A DNA stretch of 64,000 bases, from NCBI RefSeq assembly GCF_964204645.1, contig NC_134033.1:12404155-12468154 (forward strand), written 5' to 3'. The stretch comes from Tubulanus polymorphus (lineage: Eukaryota > Nemertea > Palaeonemertea > Tubulaniformes > Tubulanidae). A program made the position numbers and the translations under genes. This document shows, piece after piece, positions 1 to 12,100 of the stretch. The notes beneath the pieces were generated by a model. It did not search any database and was not told where the DNA came from. It worked only from the letters and a program-made list of their open reading frames with translations. Each line of letters begins with the position of its first letter. The first letter of the stretch is position 1.

Positions 1-334
1 GCGATGTGAGCAAATAATATGAATAAATCTGACTGGGTTTGAGAAGGAAATGGTGTTAATGAAAAGCGAGGGAAAAAAGAACACGTTTTTCCTGGATATT
101 CCGTCGAAACCGGGAGAAATGCAGATGGCATTTTCGATCGGGCAAATATGGACGCGGTTTGAGCCGAGTTTCCGGTGTAACCCGACACGAGTTTTGCTAA
201 ACAATAATAACGGCAGAATCAATTGTGTAAACAGGTCCCGTTAAATTAAAACCGTCTCCGCATCAAAAGCGGCCGAAAAATCCAATTAGAACTAAACAGT
301 CGATATTACACGGGGAAAAACAAATATCCGACGC
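1..334. other. unique sequence, no gene seen
   Basis: A 64-codon ORF at 50-244 has no recognisable domain and no splice signals of note; it is treated as chance. The segment ends at the start of the purine-rich tract. Confidence 0.5.
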
Positions 335-914
335 GGAGAGGGAGAGAGTGAGAGAGTGAGAGGGTGCTGGATCAGGGAGAGAGAGAGAGAGAGAGTAAAG
401 AGAGGCCGTGAAGGGAGAAGAGAGTGGGAGAGAGAGAGAGAGCAAGGGGTGAGAAACAGAGGCGGGGAGAAAGAGCCGATAATACGTAGATAAAAGAGGC
501 GAGGAGAGAGTGAAGAATGGAGGAAGAGAATGGAAGACAGGAAAATGAGAGTGAAAGAAAGTAAGAGAATGGAGAGAAAGATGAATGACGGAGAGTTGTG
601 AAGAGTCGGAGTCAAAACGGTAAAAGGGAGGGAATGGGAATGTGAAGAGGGAGAGATTGAGAAAGGGAAAGAGAGAGAGGGGGATAGGGAGGGGAGCGAG
701 AGGGGAGTGAAGAGGGACATTGCTGGATGAGGAAGAGAGAGAGAGAGGACAGGGAGAGTGTTGGATGATGGAGAGAGTGAGAACGAGAGGGAGAATGCTG
801 GATGAGGGAGAGAGAGAGGGGAGAGTGAGAGGGAGAGTGTTGGATGAGGAAGAAAGTGAGAGTGAGAGGGAAATTGCTGGATGAGGAAGTGAGGGGGAGA
901 GAGAGTGAGTGCAG
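335..914. repeat. GA-rich polypurine tract with degenerate internal repeats
   Basis: Almost 580 bases are nearly pure A/G on the + strand. Within it the motif tgctggatgagg or close variants recurs near 364, 721, 759, 792, 838 and 873, spaced roughly 33-46 bases in the later part, separated by GAGA runs. This suggests a degenerate tandem array rather than a simple microsatellite. The pyrimidine complement stays open for 245 codons on the minus strand (Ser/Leu/Pro-rich), which follows from base composition and is not evidence for a gene. Such mirror-like polypurine runs can form triplex (H-DNA) structures; that is known behaviour of the sequence class, not something shown here. Confidence 0.93.
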
Positions 915-1502
915 GGTTCTCTTTGTATTGATGTATACGATTCAAGTCATATAAAGTATAATCATGAAAAACGATGTTCGCAAATCTAATAATCAACGCA
1001 GAAAACATAGAGTACGAGACAACTATCAATCAATATCTGAAATCAATACGGTATCAATCATGTTTGAACCGCTCCACTGTGATATCGTGGTTGACAGATA
1101 GATCCTCGTAAATATCAGCTGAATGCTCGCATCGCCGGGATTGGCCAACGAGATGCGTAGTGTTTTAATCTGAGGAAAAATGATTACAGAACCGGCTATC
1201 AAAATTCGTCAAACATTAATATCAACGACAACCAGCTTTACGCATCAACTGTATTTGAATATATTTGTTCTCTTTAGATTTATAAGATTTGACTCTGTTT
1301 AATACACGTGTTATTTGAAATTCGAAGTCGATGCCGATACGGGTATATATATATATATATATTCGAGAAATCATTTTTACTGGCCAAATTTAACTTTAAC
1401 TATAAAGGTCAATCGATCCCTAAATTGATATCTCATATCAATCTAAGAACGGTCTGGAAATGTTGACGATGAATTACACGTATACATAAATGACGTATAT
1501 AC
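915..1502. other. unique AT-rich sequence, no gene seen
   Basis: Apart from a short TA run at 1344-1362 nothing coding or repetitive was found. Confidence 0.5.
1344..1362. repeat. (TA)n microsatellite
   Basis: Nineteen bases of uninterrupted alternating T and A. Confidence 0.95.
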
Positions 1503-1697
1503 TATTAAGGATAAACAAAGTTAATTTGCATTTGAGTAAACCGATGAATTGATTTGAATTGATCGGCAACCCATCAAGCCCCGGTGTGTAGATGACGCGT
1601 AGTGCGCGTTCTCAAAACACATGGAAATTCATCAAAGCGTCACGAAAATGCCAAAATTCACAATTGTTGTTGTAACGGTTTTTACGGTGTCAAAAAT
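1503..1697 (+). mobile_element. dispersed repeat family A, copy 1 (internally deleted)
   Basis: Shares with the copies at 39890, 43043 and 50131 a head with ttgagta and gaattgatcggcaacc, a middle with gatgacg and gtagtgc, and the terminal motif taacggtttttacggtgtc. Compared with those copies it lacks about 140 bases covering the second internal gatgacg..gtagtgcac block, so the two shared ends lie close together. No ORF and no terminal inverted repeat were seen. Non-autonomous transposable element is the likely class; which class cannot be decided from one window. Confidence 0.75.
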
Positions 1698-1966
1698 CAC
1701 TGTTAAGCTTTGGACGATGACAGCGCCATCTGGATCACTGTATCACGCCTTATTTACATAGGAAAGAAAGTTCTGCCGCCATTGTGCGTATGGTCTCGCG
1801 CGTAAAGGTTATATATTGGTAAATGACGCCAACGCATTTTTTCTGTCGAACGCCGCAGACAAATTAGTTCCATAACGAGCGACTGCAAGCTAGCCGCCAA
1901 TATCTTAGACAGCCGGACAAAGAAACTGTTGATATGTTCTGGCGGGCGCGCGGGCTCTACAGACTG

Positions 1967-2003
1967 AATGATGATGATGATGATGATGAAGATGATGATG
2001 AAT
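1967..2003 (+). repeat. (ATG)n microsatellite
   Basis: About twelve ATG/GAT triplets with one AAG interruption. It gives poly-Met or poly-Asp in + frames and poly-His or poly-Ile on the minus strand; short ORFs running through it are artefacts of the repeat. Confidence 0.93.
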
Positions 2004-2449
2004 GTCCTGATGACAAGAGCTCCTATATACTCCGCCGTAAGAAAAAGAGGCAATGAAAAAAAGAGAAAACGCTCTCTTCAATCGCGGTTTGGTATTCATT
2101 CGAATCGGGTATCATTACCGTCGTGGCAAGTGAGGATCCGCCATACTGCGACTTCCTGCGAAATTCCCTTCTATATTTCAATTAGGATCGAATCAATTTT
2201 CTTTTAGGTGATCAATTCTATTGCAATAGACGAATTAATGCGATGTATATTTGAGATGCTCGTCTGATCATAATTTTGAATCAGGATAAAAAACCGTTCA
2301 GATTTAAACGATGAACCTCTTGAAAATTAACTGATTTCGACAACTCAAACCGATTCGGTGTGCCGCTGGTATATCATCGAAACGCGATTGAAGCCGCGTT
2401 AAACGAAGTCTAATAAAGCGCATATTTGTTCAACTAGCTCGGAACTTAA

Positions 2450-2632
2450 AGCCCAACGCACACGACGCAAGGAAACACGGAATCATGTTTCCGAGCGTTT
2501 CCCTGTGTCGTGTGCTTTTTTACGAGAATCGAGAATCGAGAAACATAGTTACGGGAAACAAGATTAAACATGTTTAATTCCGTATTTCCGCGTTTCCCTG
2601 ATTCACTGTTTCGTGTACGTAGGCGTTGGGCT
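2450..2632. mobile_element. foldback/MITE-like element G, copy 1
   Basis: The ends form an inverted repeat: agcccaacgc at 2450-2459 and gcgttgggct at 2623-2632. Nested inside the left half is a second hairpin: arms 2458-2476 and 2497-2515 pair at 17 of 19 positions with a 20-base loop. The inner arm sequence, roughly acgacgcagggaaac, recurs at 33516-33530 with its own inverted partner. About 183 bases with no ORF. Best explained as a small non-autonomous DNA element; target-site duplication was not established. Confidence 0.7.
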
Positions 2633-2788
2633 CTAGAGCCTCACAAAAAAAACCTTTCCAAGTCCACAACCGTAAGTCGAGTATAAGTAACGCAAGTTTT
2701 ATTGGTGATTACGTTGGGTGAGTGAGCAGGGATGCGAGGGTGTTGAATAAGCGCCTCTAGAGACGACCGAATGCGAGAAAAGTATCAA

Positions 2789-3076
2789 CCGCTGAGTGAC
2801 CGGTCGCGTCAACCGCTGAGTGACCGGTCGGGTCAACCGCTGAGTGACCAGTATGGTCAACCACTGAGTGACCAGTCGGGTCAACCACTGAGTGACCGGT
2901 CGGGTCAACCACAGAGTGACCGGTCGGGTCAACCACTGAGTGGCCGGTCGCGTCAACCACAGAGTGACCGGTCGCGTCAACCACTGAGTGACCGGTCGGG
3001 TCAACCACTGAGTGGCCGGTCGCGTCAACCACAGAGTGACCGGTCGCGTCAACCACTGAGTGACCGGTCGGAACAA
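2789..3076 (+). repeat. 24-bp minisatellite, 12 units, with 72-bp higher-order repeat
   Basis: Exactly twelve 24-base units of the type ccactgagtgaccggt plus cgggtcaa. Units 7-9 (2933-3004) and 10-12 (3005-3076) differ only at the end of the last unit, showing recent duplication of a three-unit block. Because the unit is a multiple of three and lacks stops, both strands carry octapeptide-repeat ORFs: QPLSDRSG-type on +, RPVTQWLT and VVDPTGHS types on minus. An octapeptide-repeat exon cannot be excluded, but no splice site or start codon argues for it. Confidence 0.97.
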
Positions 3077-3776
3077 AATGAAGGCATTACAATCCTTATA
3101 TAGAACCTGCACTACATATTATTATATCATGACTTCATTTTCTAATACTGTCTTTGTCTGTTATTGGGGGCGTCCATTTTTTTATACGATATTCATAGCG
3201 TCAAACAATCAGTCCATTATGACACTCATCATATACACGCCGAAAGTCTCCCGCGCACACGTCTTCGTAACTCACGCCTTGCGAGGCAGGCGTGTGCGCG
3301 AGCGTGTGCGACTACGCGCTGATTGGCGACATTTGCTCTTTTTCAGCACTCCGTCAAACAAAAGATCTCATTCAGCTCGAAATTCGCCCCGGTTCCTGCC
3401 GCCGGTGCTGATCTATACGTGTATCGCGCGCATCCATATTTAATGTAGCAGTTTGACACGTGTTGTTAATATTTTCGAAACAATGGTTTTTCTCAGTCGA
3501 AAAAGAGCGGCATTGTTTTTTTTTTTTAATATTCAGCCGTGAGCATTTTTGTCAATGTTACACATACTAGGACGTATAGCAGATGTGACCAGTGTTTTGT
3601 GTTGATGTTTCTATTAATTCTAAACAGTACTGAGGCTTCTGTGTGTATTGATATTATTGCTGTACGTATTTGTCACAGCACTGTAAAAAAGTAATGTTCC
3701 GCCATTATACAAAATGTTTTTCATTTATTCTAAATTGGGTTTTACAAGTTCAAGTTTCGACTGACTTGACCTAGAT

Positions 3777-3990
3777 CCACATTTGTGTGGGTTTGATTTG
3801 ACTCTGGACCCAGTTCCACATTTGTATGGGTTTAATTTGACTCTGGACCCAGTTCCACACAGTTGTGTGGGTTTAATTCGACTCTGGATACAGTTCCACA
3901 GTTGTGTAGGTGTCACTTGACTCTGGATACAGTTCCACACTTGTGTGGATTTAATTTGACTCGGGACCCAGTTCCACAATTGTGAGCATA
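3777..3990 (+). repeat. family B: ~40-bp tandem repeat, 5 units
   Basis: Units of 39-41 bases contain tgggtttaatttgactctgg, then a/tacccagttccaca. Five units plus partial ends are present, with a degenerate echo near 4085. The same unit occurs at 17935-18045. The minus strand stays open through the array as a GTGSRVKLNPHKC-type repeat peptide, which is probably a by-product. Confidence 0.92.
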
Positions 3991-4856
3991 ATATGACTTC
4001 CGGTATTTGAGTCTAGAGTTTAACAGTGGTGAGGGGTTTTTAAACTTCACCCGTCCCGGACCCATAGATCTGGTAGTTTGATTATTGTTAGTTTGATTTG
4101 ACTCTCTTTCACTCATTATCGACACTGACTCTTGTGAATTCAATTCTAAAATCAGTTCGTTAATTCACGCAGTTCTTCCACTATCCACCCTTGTGAATTC
4201 GATCTTAACGAGACGGAACTAGTTCATTTAATTCGAATAAAAGATTCCATCTCTAAAATCCACGAGTCTGACTGAGTATATTTTCATCGGGAAAGTATCT
4301 CAAGTTTCATCGTATATCATGTCTCAGCTATAGAGCAGATATTAGTCGTGATAATCCGGCAGTTTTTCACAAAGCACAACAGGTTTTCTCACTTTGTTGA
4401 TACCTTTTGCGGAAATTTGGATGAAAAATGAGGCAGGCAACCGCGCAACGTGCGCATGGTAACCGGCGAAATGTATGCATCCTCACGACCGGCCTCTCGC
4501 CGCTGGCTTGACAACCGTCGCTACCGCAGATTCTAAATTCGAAATTTATCGCGTTTGAACTGAAGTGAGAATTGAAAAAGAAAAAGTTCATTGAAATTGA
4601 TTGCCGCAAAAAAACATTACGGTGTAATCTATTATGTTTTAGGCGTGGTTTTTCGAGATAAGAAACGAGAATTGAATCCGGAAAAAATTAATGATGATGA
4701 TGATACGCGCGCCTGTGGTCTAACGATTTATTGTGCTTTCATTGCCGGCCGAACTCGAAGGGAAGCGGTATGCCAACCCGAGATACAGTTCGATAGTGTC
4801 ATGAGTTAAGATTTGATTCGTTAAAGTAGCCGCTGAACTGCTGTATCAAAGCATAA
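3991..4856. other. no gene seen
   Basis: Only short ORFs (72-80 codons) without domains are present on either strand; a four-unit GAT run lies at 4691-4703. Confidence 0.4.
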
Positions 4857-4888
4857 TTGTAACGGTATTTTCATTGGCGTCAAAAATG
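4857..4888 (+). mobile_element. family A, terminal fragment (copy 5)
   Basis: The stretch attgtaacggtattttcatt followed by ggcgtcaaaaatg matches the 3' terminal motif of the family A copies. It is only about 32 bases, so chance similarity is possible. Confidence 0.45.
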
Positions 4889-4991
4889 AAAATGCTCATC
4901 GCAAGCGACTAGGTTTGAATTGGTATATATAGCTGATGAGACAGTAGGTCTCGGCGCTAACCGGTCTATCGGTCGGTCTGTGAATATAGTC

Positions 4992-5003
4992 GGGGGGGGG
5001 GGG
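4992..5003 (+). repeat. poly(G) run, 12 bases
   Basis: One of four long G-runs in the window (others at 20865, 21019 and 24614). Confidence 0.95.
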
Positions 5004-6164
5004 ATTTTTGTATCAATGTCGAGTCTGTCGTCAACAGTTTATTTTCGTCGCGCAAAAACGACGTATTAATCCTACAGAAATGATTGATTATACTCGGTCG
5101 CCAGATTATCCCTCGCGTGCCACAGGTGGTTCGTCGCTCCTCGCCTGCCGCAGTCAAGTTACGTACGATATCGTCGGTATTTCGCACGCGTTACGGCCTT
5201 AGTTCCTGTAGTTTGATTTGTCACCTAGAGCGAGCCTATATCCTACAATAAAATACACGATGACAATGCTATCACCATCCCAATGAGTAAAACATCGGTA
5301 AAGGCAACCAAAATCCTCGCTTTTTGGTTTATGACCACTTTTCAAAGTCGGCTGATACATGCATGAAATGCTAAACAATGCTTTGCTACCATAAATAGGT
5401 TATAATGCAGATAGTGCGCCGAATATCAGATTGTTGGACATCAAAGTGCCCGTTTAGGATGTGACACGTTCTTCAGAGTAAGCCCCTGGGTCCATCCCTA
5501 ATTCGATATCTTTCCCTCTTATATCCACTTCTTAATCTGCTGGCAACTTTCCATGCAGTAACTTATCAAACCCCATAACAGCGTCTTCCAAACAATGAGA
5601 AAATCTCACGCATGATCGAACACGGTTTTTTGTTACGATAAGGCTTCGTATTTTCTTCACGCGCAGAATATTTCCACATTTCCGTCGTCGTTTCGTCGTG
5701 CACTTTTTTAGTTTTATTAACGTTCGCGGATGGTCGCGTTTTCGTTCTCGAGAACGCGCATCAACACAAAATCTTCCGCACCAGATTTCATCGTCGAATC
5801 TATAGCGCTGCTGTTTCTCGTCATTATTCGCGTTTTCTATCGCTCTCTGCCTCATTGAACACCGTAAACAGTTCGGCGATATTTCACGAGATTACACGCG
5901 ATTTGTCTCTATCTCACTCTTTTATTGTCGCTCTTAATTGTTTTCGATGGAATTAAGTAATATTTTAAAGATGCATTCCACCGCTAAGGTTCCTCGAGTA
6001 AAGTTGGTTAATGGTTGGTTGTAAAGTTGGTTATAAAATATCATTGATACTGTGGTATTTTCCGACGGTCCGACTAACAATCAGTAACTGGCTACAAATA
6101 TCTGAATGTTGCTTCGTAGTTTGTTCCTAATCTCAGATTTTGAATATAAACTTTCATCATATTG

Positions 6165-6226
6165 CTGATAGATTTCTTTTTTTTCTCATTTCATATTTGG
6201 TTTTTCTGTCGCCTTATCAGGTAAGT
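6165..6226 (+). other. candidate recursive splice site (acceptor fused to donor)
   Basis: A pyrimidine-rich stretch (ttcttttttttctcatttca, then ggtttttctgtcgcct) runs into tatcag, and the next six bases are the consensus donor gtaagt, so the AG|GT junction at 6220/6221 is both a 3' and a 5' splice site. This is the form of recursive or ratcheting splice sites described in long introns of insects and vertebrates. It implies a long + strand intron spanning this point. A conventional exon ending here, or a chance match, is the alternative. There is no exon-like ORF immediately upstream. Confidence 0.45.
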
Positions 6227-6884
6227 GCAATTTAAGTTTCTGAAAAAAATGTTCCTCTTGGAAATACTGCGTATATATAAAATGGATGATTACGGGAAAC
6301 GTCGGCAGTGTCTTTGAAGTGGAATGAGTTTAGAATAAGAGCGCATTGATTCTGATTGATCTCGCATCGGTGGAATGCAACAGCGCGATGCAGCAGCAGC
6401 GGCTGCAGCACGCCGGGTGCAATTTAGCGGCAGCGGTAATTTAGACTTTTTTCTACGCGGCACATTACCTCGCGTTACCCGCGCATCGTCTCAAAGAAAA
6501 ACCAACAACATTTCCCCGCAATGATGATAATGAAGATCTCTTCTTTCAGTCAATTTTTTGATGTAAACATATAAAATTGTCGCCCGAGGACGCGGCGGAC
6601 GCGATGTAACGTCGTCGCAAAGAGGTGTTCCGCGATTGGGTTTATACGATTTGTTTTTCGAGATTATTTTCCGAGTCGTTTGACGTCGATGCTGAGAAAA
6701 TAAACTTAAGTGCATTCGGCATGTTCCCGCGTGCACGCATATGCACAGCCTCCGGCGCGATGCAACATTAGCATCTTTCATCTGCATCGTCTTTGGGATG
6801 ATTGAAGCATCAGGTATATTTGCTAGCGATCCTAACGCGCGGTCACTTATGAAGAGTATCGATGATTTTTTATTCAGCATCATT

Positions 6885-6934
6885 TACTGCCGCTGCTGTT
6901 GCTGCTGCTGCTGTTGTTGCCGCTGCCGTTGCTG
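6885..6934 (+). repeat. impure CTG/CCG/TTG triplet tract
   Basis: About sixteen triplets of tgc with ttg and ccg variants. A short cag run also lies at 6390-6405. Confidence 0.9.
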
Positions 6935-8071
6935 CATGATCGTTATCTCGTCTTTTCACTTTGTTTTCTTTGAAAACTTTCGCCGAAAATGTTCTTCTCC
7001 AAATTAAGTTAATGACACGTGAAATTCAATGTGCGGAATCATAAGTTTTTATGCGCCTTGAATCTCACAGACACGAATTCCTGAATGATTGTGAACTTTT
7101 GATCCTTTTTTTTATTGATAATTCAGGACTCAGTTCTACAACTGTCGCTGTAGTAGTAATAACTTAATTTTCAATGATTTACCGTTCAGATAAGTACATA
7201 GACCAATATACAGCCTGGACCCAAACTTCCTCAGACATTTTAATTTGATCACGTCGAGTTAGTTTTTCCGATTATTGGGGTTAAATCTTGTGTTTCTTCA
7301 TTTAGAAAAAAAAGTAATCAATATCAACCAAACTAAAGTTAAGCTTTTTCAAGAATCTGGATCGACCCGGCACATCTTTATGTAATTGAAAATGATGAAC
7401 CAACAAATACGGATATTAGTAATTTCATCGGCATATTTTCAAAAATATTGTCCAGATTTCGCACTACCGGTGGTAATTAAAGGAAAAGGAATGTCTTATG
7501 ATTGAAGCTGTCAAAACGTTCAAATCTTCCACGGTTATATTTTGAGTACATTTGATTTAAGAGGTCAAATTAGATTATTTGTTTAGATTATTCAGTTCCC
7601 CGGAGCCAACAGCACGTGTGAAATTGGGTCCCGTTCATCCAAATCGGATTAGATGATCCTTTTCGTATTCTTTGTTGTGCAATCGGTAAGCTGCAGGGTT
7701 TTTTTTCATTTAAAAATTTATCTAATCTGTTAGTCATGTCTACTGGTGGCGAGGATTCTACTATAAAGATTAAAGATTTATAACTAGGTTTGAAATTCGG
7801 TATAATCTTTTAAACCGTCCCCAGGTGTAGATGCGCGGGGAACCGTAGAAAATAAAAAGATAACTCGATCTTCTTTCTTTTTTTCAATAAGTCTGAGAGG
7901 ATATCGCGATTATATTCTTTTTTTCGACTGGAAAAAAGGGATCTGTCGGCATTTCGATGTTAAAGCCGCTCTCATTGGTCCGTATATCAGGGAACTGGCC
8001 AATGAAAGCAGACGTCACATGAAGCGTCTCTCGAGTTGTGGAGGATCTTAGTGTATCCGATGTACTAGTTA
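6935..8071. other. no gene seen
   Basis: AT-rich. On the minus strand a pyrimidine tract ending in ccag at about 7925 is followed by some 38 open codons to 7812; taken as unproven. No repeats shared with the rest of the window were found. Confidence 0.4.
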
Positions 8072-8136
8072 TTTTGGTCTTCCGGTTAGCACGTTATTTT
8101 CTACGTGCGAGACTCAGGTTCGAGTCCCGATGAGTT
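8072..8136 (+). repeat. tRNA-derived fragment (SINE head or tRNA pseudogene)
   Basis: An A-box-like stretch, tcttccggttagcac at 8078-8092, is followed by a B-box-like ggttcgagtcc at 8117-8127 whose flanks pair as a T-arm at four of five positions. The A-to-B distance is shorter than in an intact tRNA and the acceptor stem does not close. It is therefore read as a degenerate tRNA-derived element, not a functional tRNA gene. Confidence 0.5.
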
Positions 8137-8824
8137 TACATAATTTCACCGTCACTTCTCTTATTCGTTACACTGGTGGGGAACCCGAATTGATCTTGGT
8201 GTCGATTTAGTAAACGCATAGACAAATAGTTATTAGATAATATTTAACTAAATTTATTGAAAGTAAGAGCTTTCAAATCTGGTAAATGAAACAATACATG
8301 AAATAATGTATCTCGAACTTGTTTCGACTGGCCTCAGATTGTCTAGCAATGTCCTCGAATGAAAACTAAAAATATTGAAATCGACCTTTCGATTTTTTGG
8401 CACAAAACGGTTATTCGATCCAAACCTATTTTTGTATATGCAATGATAAACAAACATAGGCTTACGAGATTACTGGCAGCAATATCAAATATTGTTCAAT
8501 ATATCTTAGGTTTAGAAATAGAACATCTATTAGAACGATTTTCTCTTTGATTTCAAGCAGCGGTAAGAAGCGTTTTGATTGGTGATTCTAGAAAATTCGT
8601 CGATCAATGTAATTTCGGTAACCGAATACAGTGCGTGTATCGTATCACTGTACATCGTCGGAAATATGTGTTTTTGATTTTTTACGCTGTGAAGGGTGGA
8701 TCAAATGTCAGTCAGCGGTAAGGACAGGCCTGAGAGGAAAGGTTACCTTTAGAATGACAGTGTTTTAGCCGTTTCTGTTGCATGTATTAATGTGCTGTTT
8801 GAGAAGCGATGGTATTGAATTAAG

Positions 8825-8870
8825 CTGCGACATTATGGGATTCGAACCCCTATTTGCTAAATAAAGCCTA
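8825..8870 (-). repeat. tRNA T-arm-like fragment
   Basis: On the minus strand aggggttcgaatccc has the T-loop sequence ttcgaat with a G-rich/C-rich stem. No matching anticodon or acceptor arm was found. Confidence 0.35.
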
Positions 8871-9151
8871 AGTCCAATTTGTAATGATGAATTGAACTGG
8901 GGCACGCAGTACCCAGCGCCACCAGACCCCTCTAGATCCGTGCACTCAAACGACTCAATAGTCATCAAAATTAAGTTCATTTTCAATTAAATTTCCTCCC
9001 GCACAAAACCAAGGCAATCTTGTTTCTGGATTGATCAAATGTTATTTTTTGGATTCAAATATAGCGCAATCTTTATTCATCATTTAGAGAATTGGAGAAA
9101 TCATGGATGCCTTCATTTGAATTTGTAATCCCGCATCGTTGTCCGAATGCA

Positions 9152-9183
9152 CACTAGCGAGCCTGGCGGATCATCGCTTGCCA
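9152..9183 (+). repeat. family E: 32-bp dispersed motif, copy 1
   Basis: cactagcgagcctggcggat followed by catcgcttgcca. The same 32-base motif with few changes occurs at 14508-14540 (minus) and 36122-36153 (plus), with constant spacing between its cactagcga and cttgcca ends and no obvious similarity in the flanks. Confidence 0.75.
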
Positions 9184-12100
9184 AAGTCGAACGTCGAGAG
9201 TCCTCATTGCAAAAACACTTCCCGAAAACATGTTATTCAACCTGCGCACTAAATATGGTTCCATTATCGGCGCGCCTCGTATTGAAACAATCATTTTTAC
9301 AAAACGTGCACCACAAAGCGTTATCAATCTATGACTCATATTAAATAATCTCCGATATCTGATAACGTCACGCGCGGTTTTTGCTAATTCATTTTATCCG
9401 TTCGAGTTTATCTACCAGTCAACGATTGTCAATTAGTGCCCGATTCGATGAGGTGGAAAACCGGGAACCCCATTGTCTTCGATGACCTGCGGTAATCAAT
9501 TAATTGATCTGTTAACCCTTTACCGCTCGTTTCCATCATCATATCCCGGCATGAACTCCCTTGCACTGTGGTAAAAGTCCTTTAAAACGCATTTGTCGAG
9601 CCAATGCGAAAAACATGTCGCTACTACGAATTTCGCATTATTAAGAATGGCATTCTATTGCATTTGAATTGAATTGAACAAATTTGTCCTCTGAAAAATG
9701 TTGGCGTTAAGCGAGCAGTGACATTAAAAAGGATAGCAGTGTTACAACGGACTGTCTACTTCTAAATGTTGTCTTGAACTTTTCTTGATCTATAGAAACA
9801 GCGAAGGGTGTTTGCTGCTCGCTTCAACCATTTTCGACGAAAATACTCAAAACAAACATTACTGGTTGAGTACCATTTTTCCAAAATGCAGAACAATGGT
9901 CGAATGCGGTTCAGTTCATCAACCTTTTTCTTGTTGATACCGTTAGTGGATACATAATCTTTGGAACACGACTAGGGATGATTCTTTTAAAAGTGCCTAA
10001 TACCTTAGCTGCCTTATAGTAGAATAGCCGCACTTTGTAATAATCAGGAGTAGCAGGAATTAATAGGAGTCTTCAGAATTTCTGAACGAGGATATTCAAG
10101 CTGAAAGATAGTAGAGATACAAGTTGGGTAGCTCATTGAGACGGGATTGAAACCCACTATGTAAAATTTTTGAAGATTAAAGCCAGAATTTATTTATCAA
10201 GAATTAAAGATTAAAAATGGAGGACACGATGTCTCGAACTCTGTCTAGAGGTCATCGTCCATTGTAAGAGAATTACTCAAACCTTATTTCCTTTTAAATT
10301 AATTGTTGAATTACTTTTTTTGGTGTCATAAACAGTTGAAATATTTCTATATTTGTTCGTGCGTCAATGTCTTGTTTTAAATACATGTAGATTCTCCTAC
10401 GACGCTACGTTTGTTGATCGAGTAAATATACTGCAGCTTATTCCGATGATAGAAAAACACGAGAGAAGATATCACGGATTTAGCTTTTTAATTGATTTCC
10501 CCGCGGACCGACACAGTCGCGCTTCGAAACGCTAATTACCGTCACCAGTCTCCTATACCGCGTCCGAGTCGGTGTCCGTTTCCTTCGACCGCAGTTAACA
10601 TCCCGGTTCGCGTTGCCGAATTGCGTACGTATAGATATCTGAAAATAAAACCCGATCTGACAAAAGCGATTCGTCGGTTTTCAGTCTATATTGAATCAGA
10701 CTCTTCGACAGATAAAGACGCTCGCGATGGATGAAGAGAGATGTTGAGATATTTGATGACTCACTAAAGAGATGGTGCGTTTATTAAGACAACTCACTTT
10801 CTTTGCCATCAATCTCTTAGACTCGCTCGTGCGCGCCTTACATACCTCTCAGAGCCGTTACTAGTACCACCAATTAACCCGATGTTTAAACGCTTACAAA
10901 CATCATCAAAAACATCTTGCCGTTTTATGCTTTCACCCGCGAATACATATGTACCGTCGACCTCGCCTTACTCACACACGGCCAACTTGGACTTTCGACT
11001 AACTCGTGCAAAAACAAATCATTCTCCGCTAACTTCTTTACGCATTTTCCGATCCTTTATTCGGGTTTAAGTTATATCAATCCAGGTTTTTTCCTAGTGA
11101 GGCGGGGTGTACTGTGTATTTTAGAATGAGAAATCTTAAGAATCAGCACCAGGCCCCAGCAGGCCTATATAGTTGTTAAGCCTTGATTATACAGTTCTTG
11201 AACCAAAACAGGTTCTTATTGGAGTATCATACTATCGAATAAATTGTCGCATCTGCAATAGTACCAAGATGAAAACTAAGGTGTCAGAGATTGGCTACAG
11301 AACCAAAATAAAGCTTACTGTGGTCTTAAATCAAAGCATTCTATCGGTGGATCCCAGGACTAGGATAAGACCATTCCGTGTTCTTTTTTAATTACTGAGC
11401 TAACAAATTAAAAACTCAGCAGTAGTTCCCTTCAAATTTGAAACTCCACGAATTTGGCTCGTACATCTTTTGGAAAGGATAAAGCCGTTTATCTCGAATA
11501 GACTGTAAACATCGCCTACCACGGACAAACTGGGACCGGCAAAATCGTCCGTGGTAAGCGAAATCCTAGTCAAAGATAGCAAAATACGTTAGGAAGTCAG
11601 AAAAAGGATTTCGTTTTATTCCGAGTTAGTCAAAAGTTGGACTTGTCCGAATAAGATGAGGTTTATTCAGCGAATACAATATTGTGACACCAAACATCGG
11701 ATCCATTAATCAGCCACTTCACAGATACAGACGTGTTTCTTCATTTCACCTTTTAAATACTTCAACAAAAATGTAACGCGAGAGTTTCATGCTGTTGTGG
11801 TGCAATACACGCAGATGAAAGCGGTTTTATCAGAAGACACGAGATGAAATTAACTCGCAACCTGTGTCTCTGTGATCGTAACATCCAGCGTGAGTCACAA
11901 AGCCTCAAACAAGTGGATCTATCCATTGAAATGCCTCCTCTCTCTACCCACGACTCTCTCGCCTGCCACAGGCGACTATAAGCTAAATCGGTTAAGTCCG
12001 CGATGTTTCATTACAAATTGGAAATTATTGAAATTGAATTCGACGTTTTCCGGAATAGTGCTCGAAGTCACATTGACGACGAGCGCGAGGTTTGTTCGCG

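Noticed and set aside
292-1029. 245-codon minus-strand ORF
   Set aside because: It is the pyrimidine complement of the GA tract; absence of stops follows from composition, and the product is Ser/Leu/Pro low-complexity.
4933-4957. Hammerhead-ribozyme-like gctgatgagac with a short hairpin
   Set aside because: The conserved GAAA following stem II is missing and no stem I/III partners were found; similar ctgatga sites at 2005 and 59798 also fail.
8700-8712. Mini first exon ATGTCAGTCAGCG followed by gtaagg
   Set aside because: Only 13 bases, no promoter signals, and the donor-like cagcggtaag also occurs at 8553 without any exon context.
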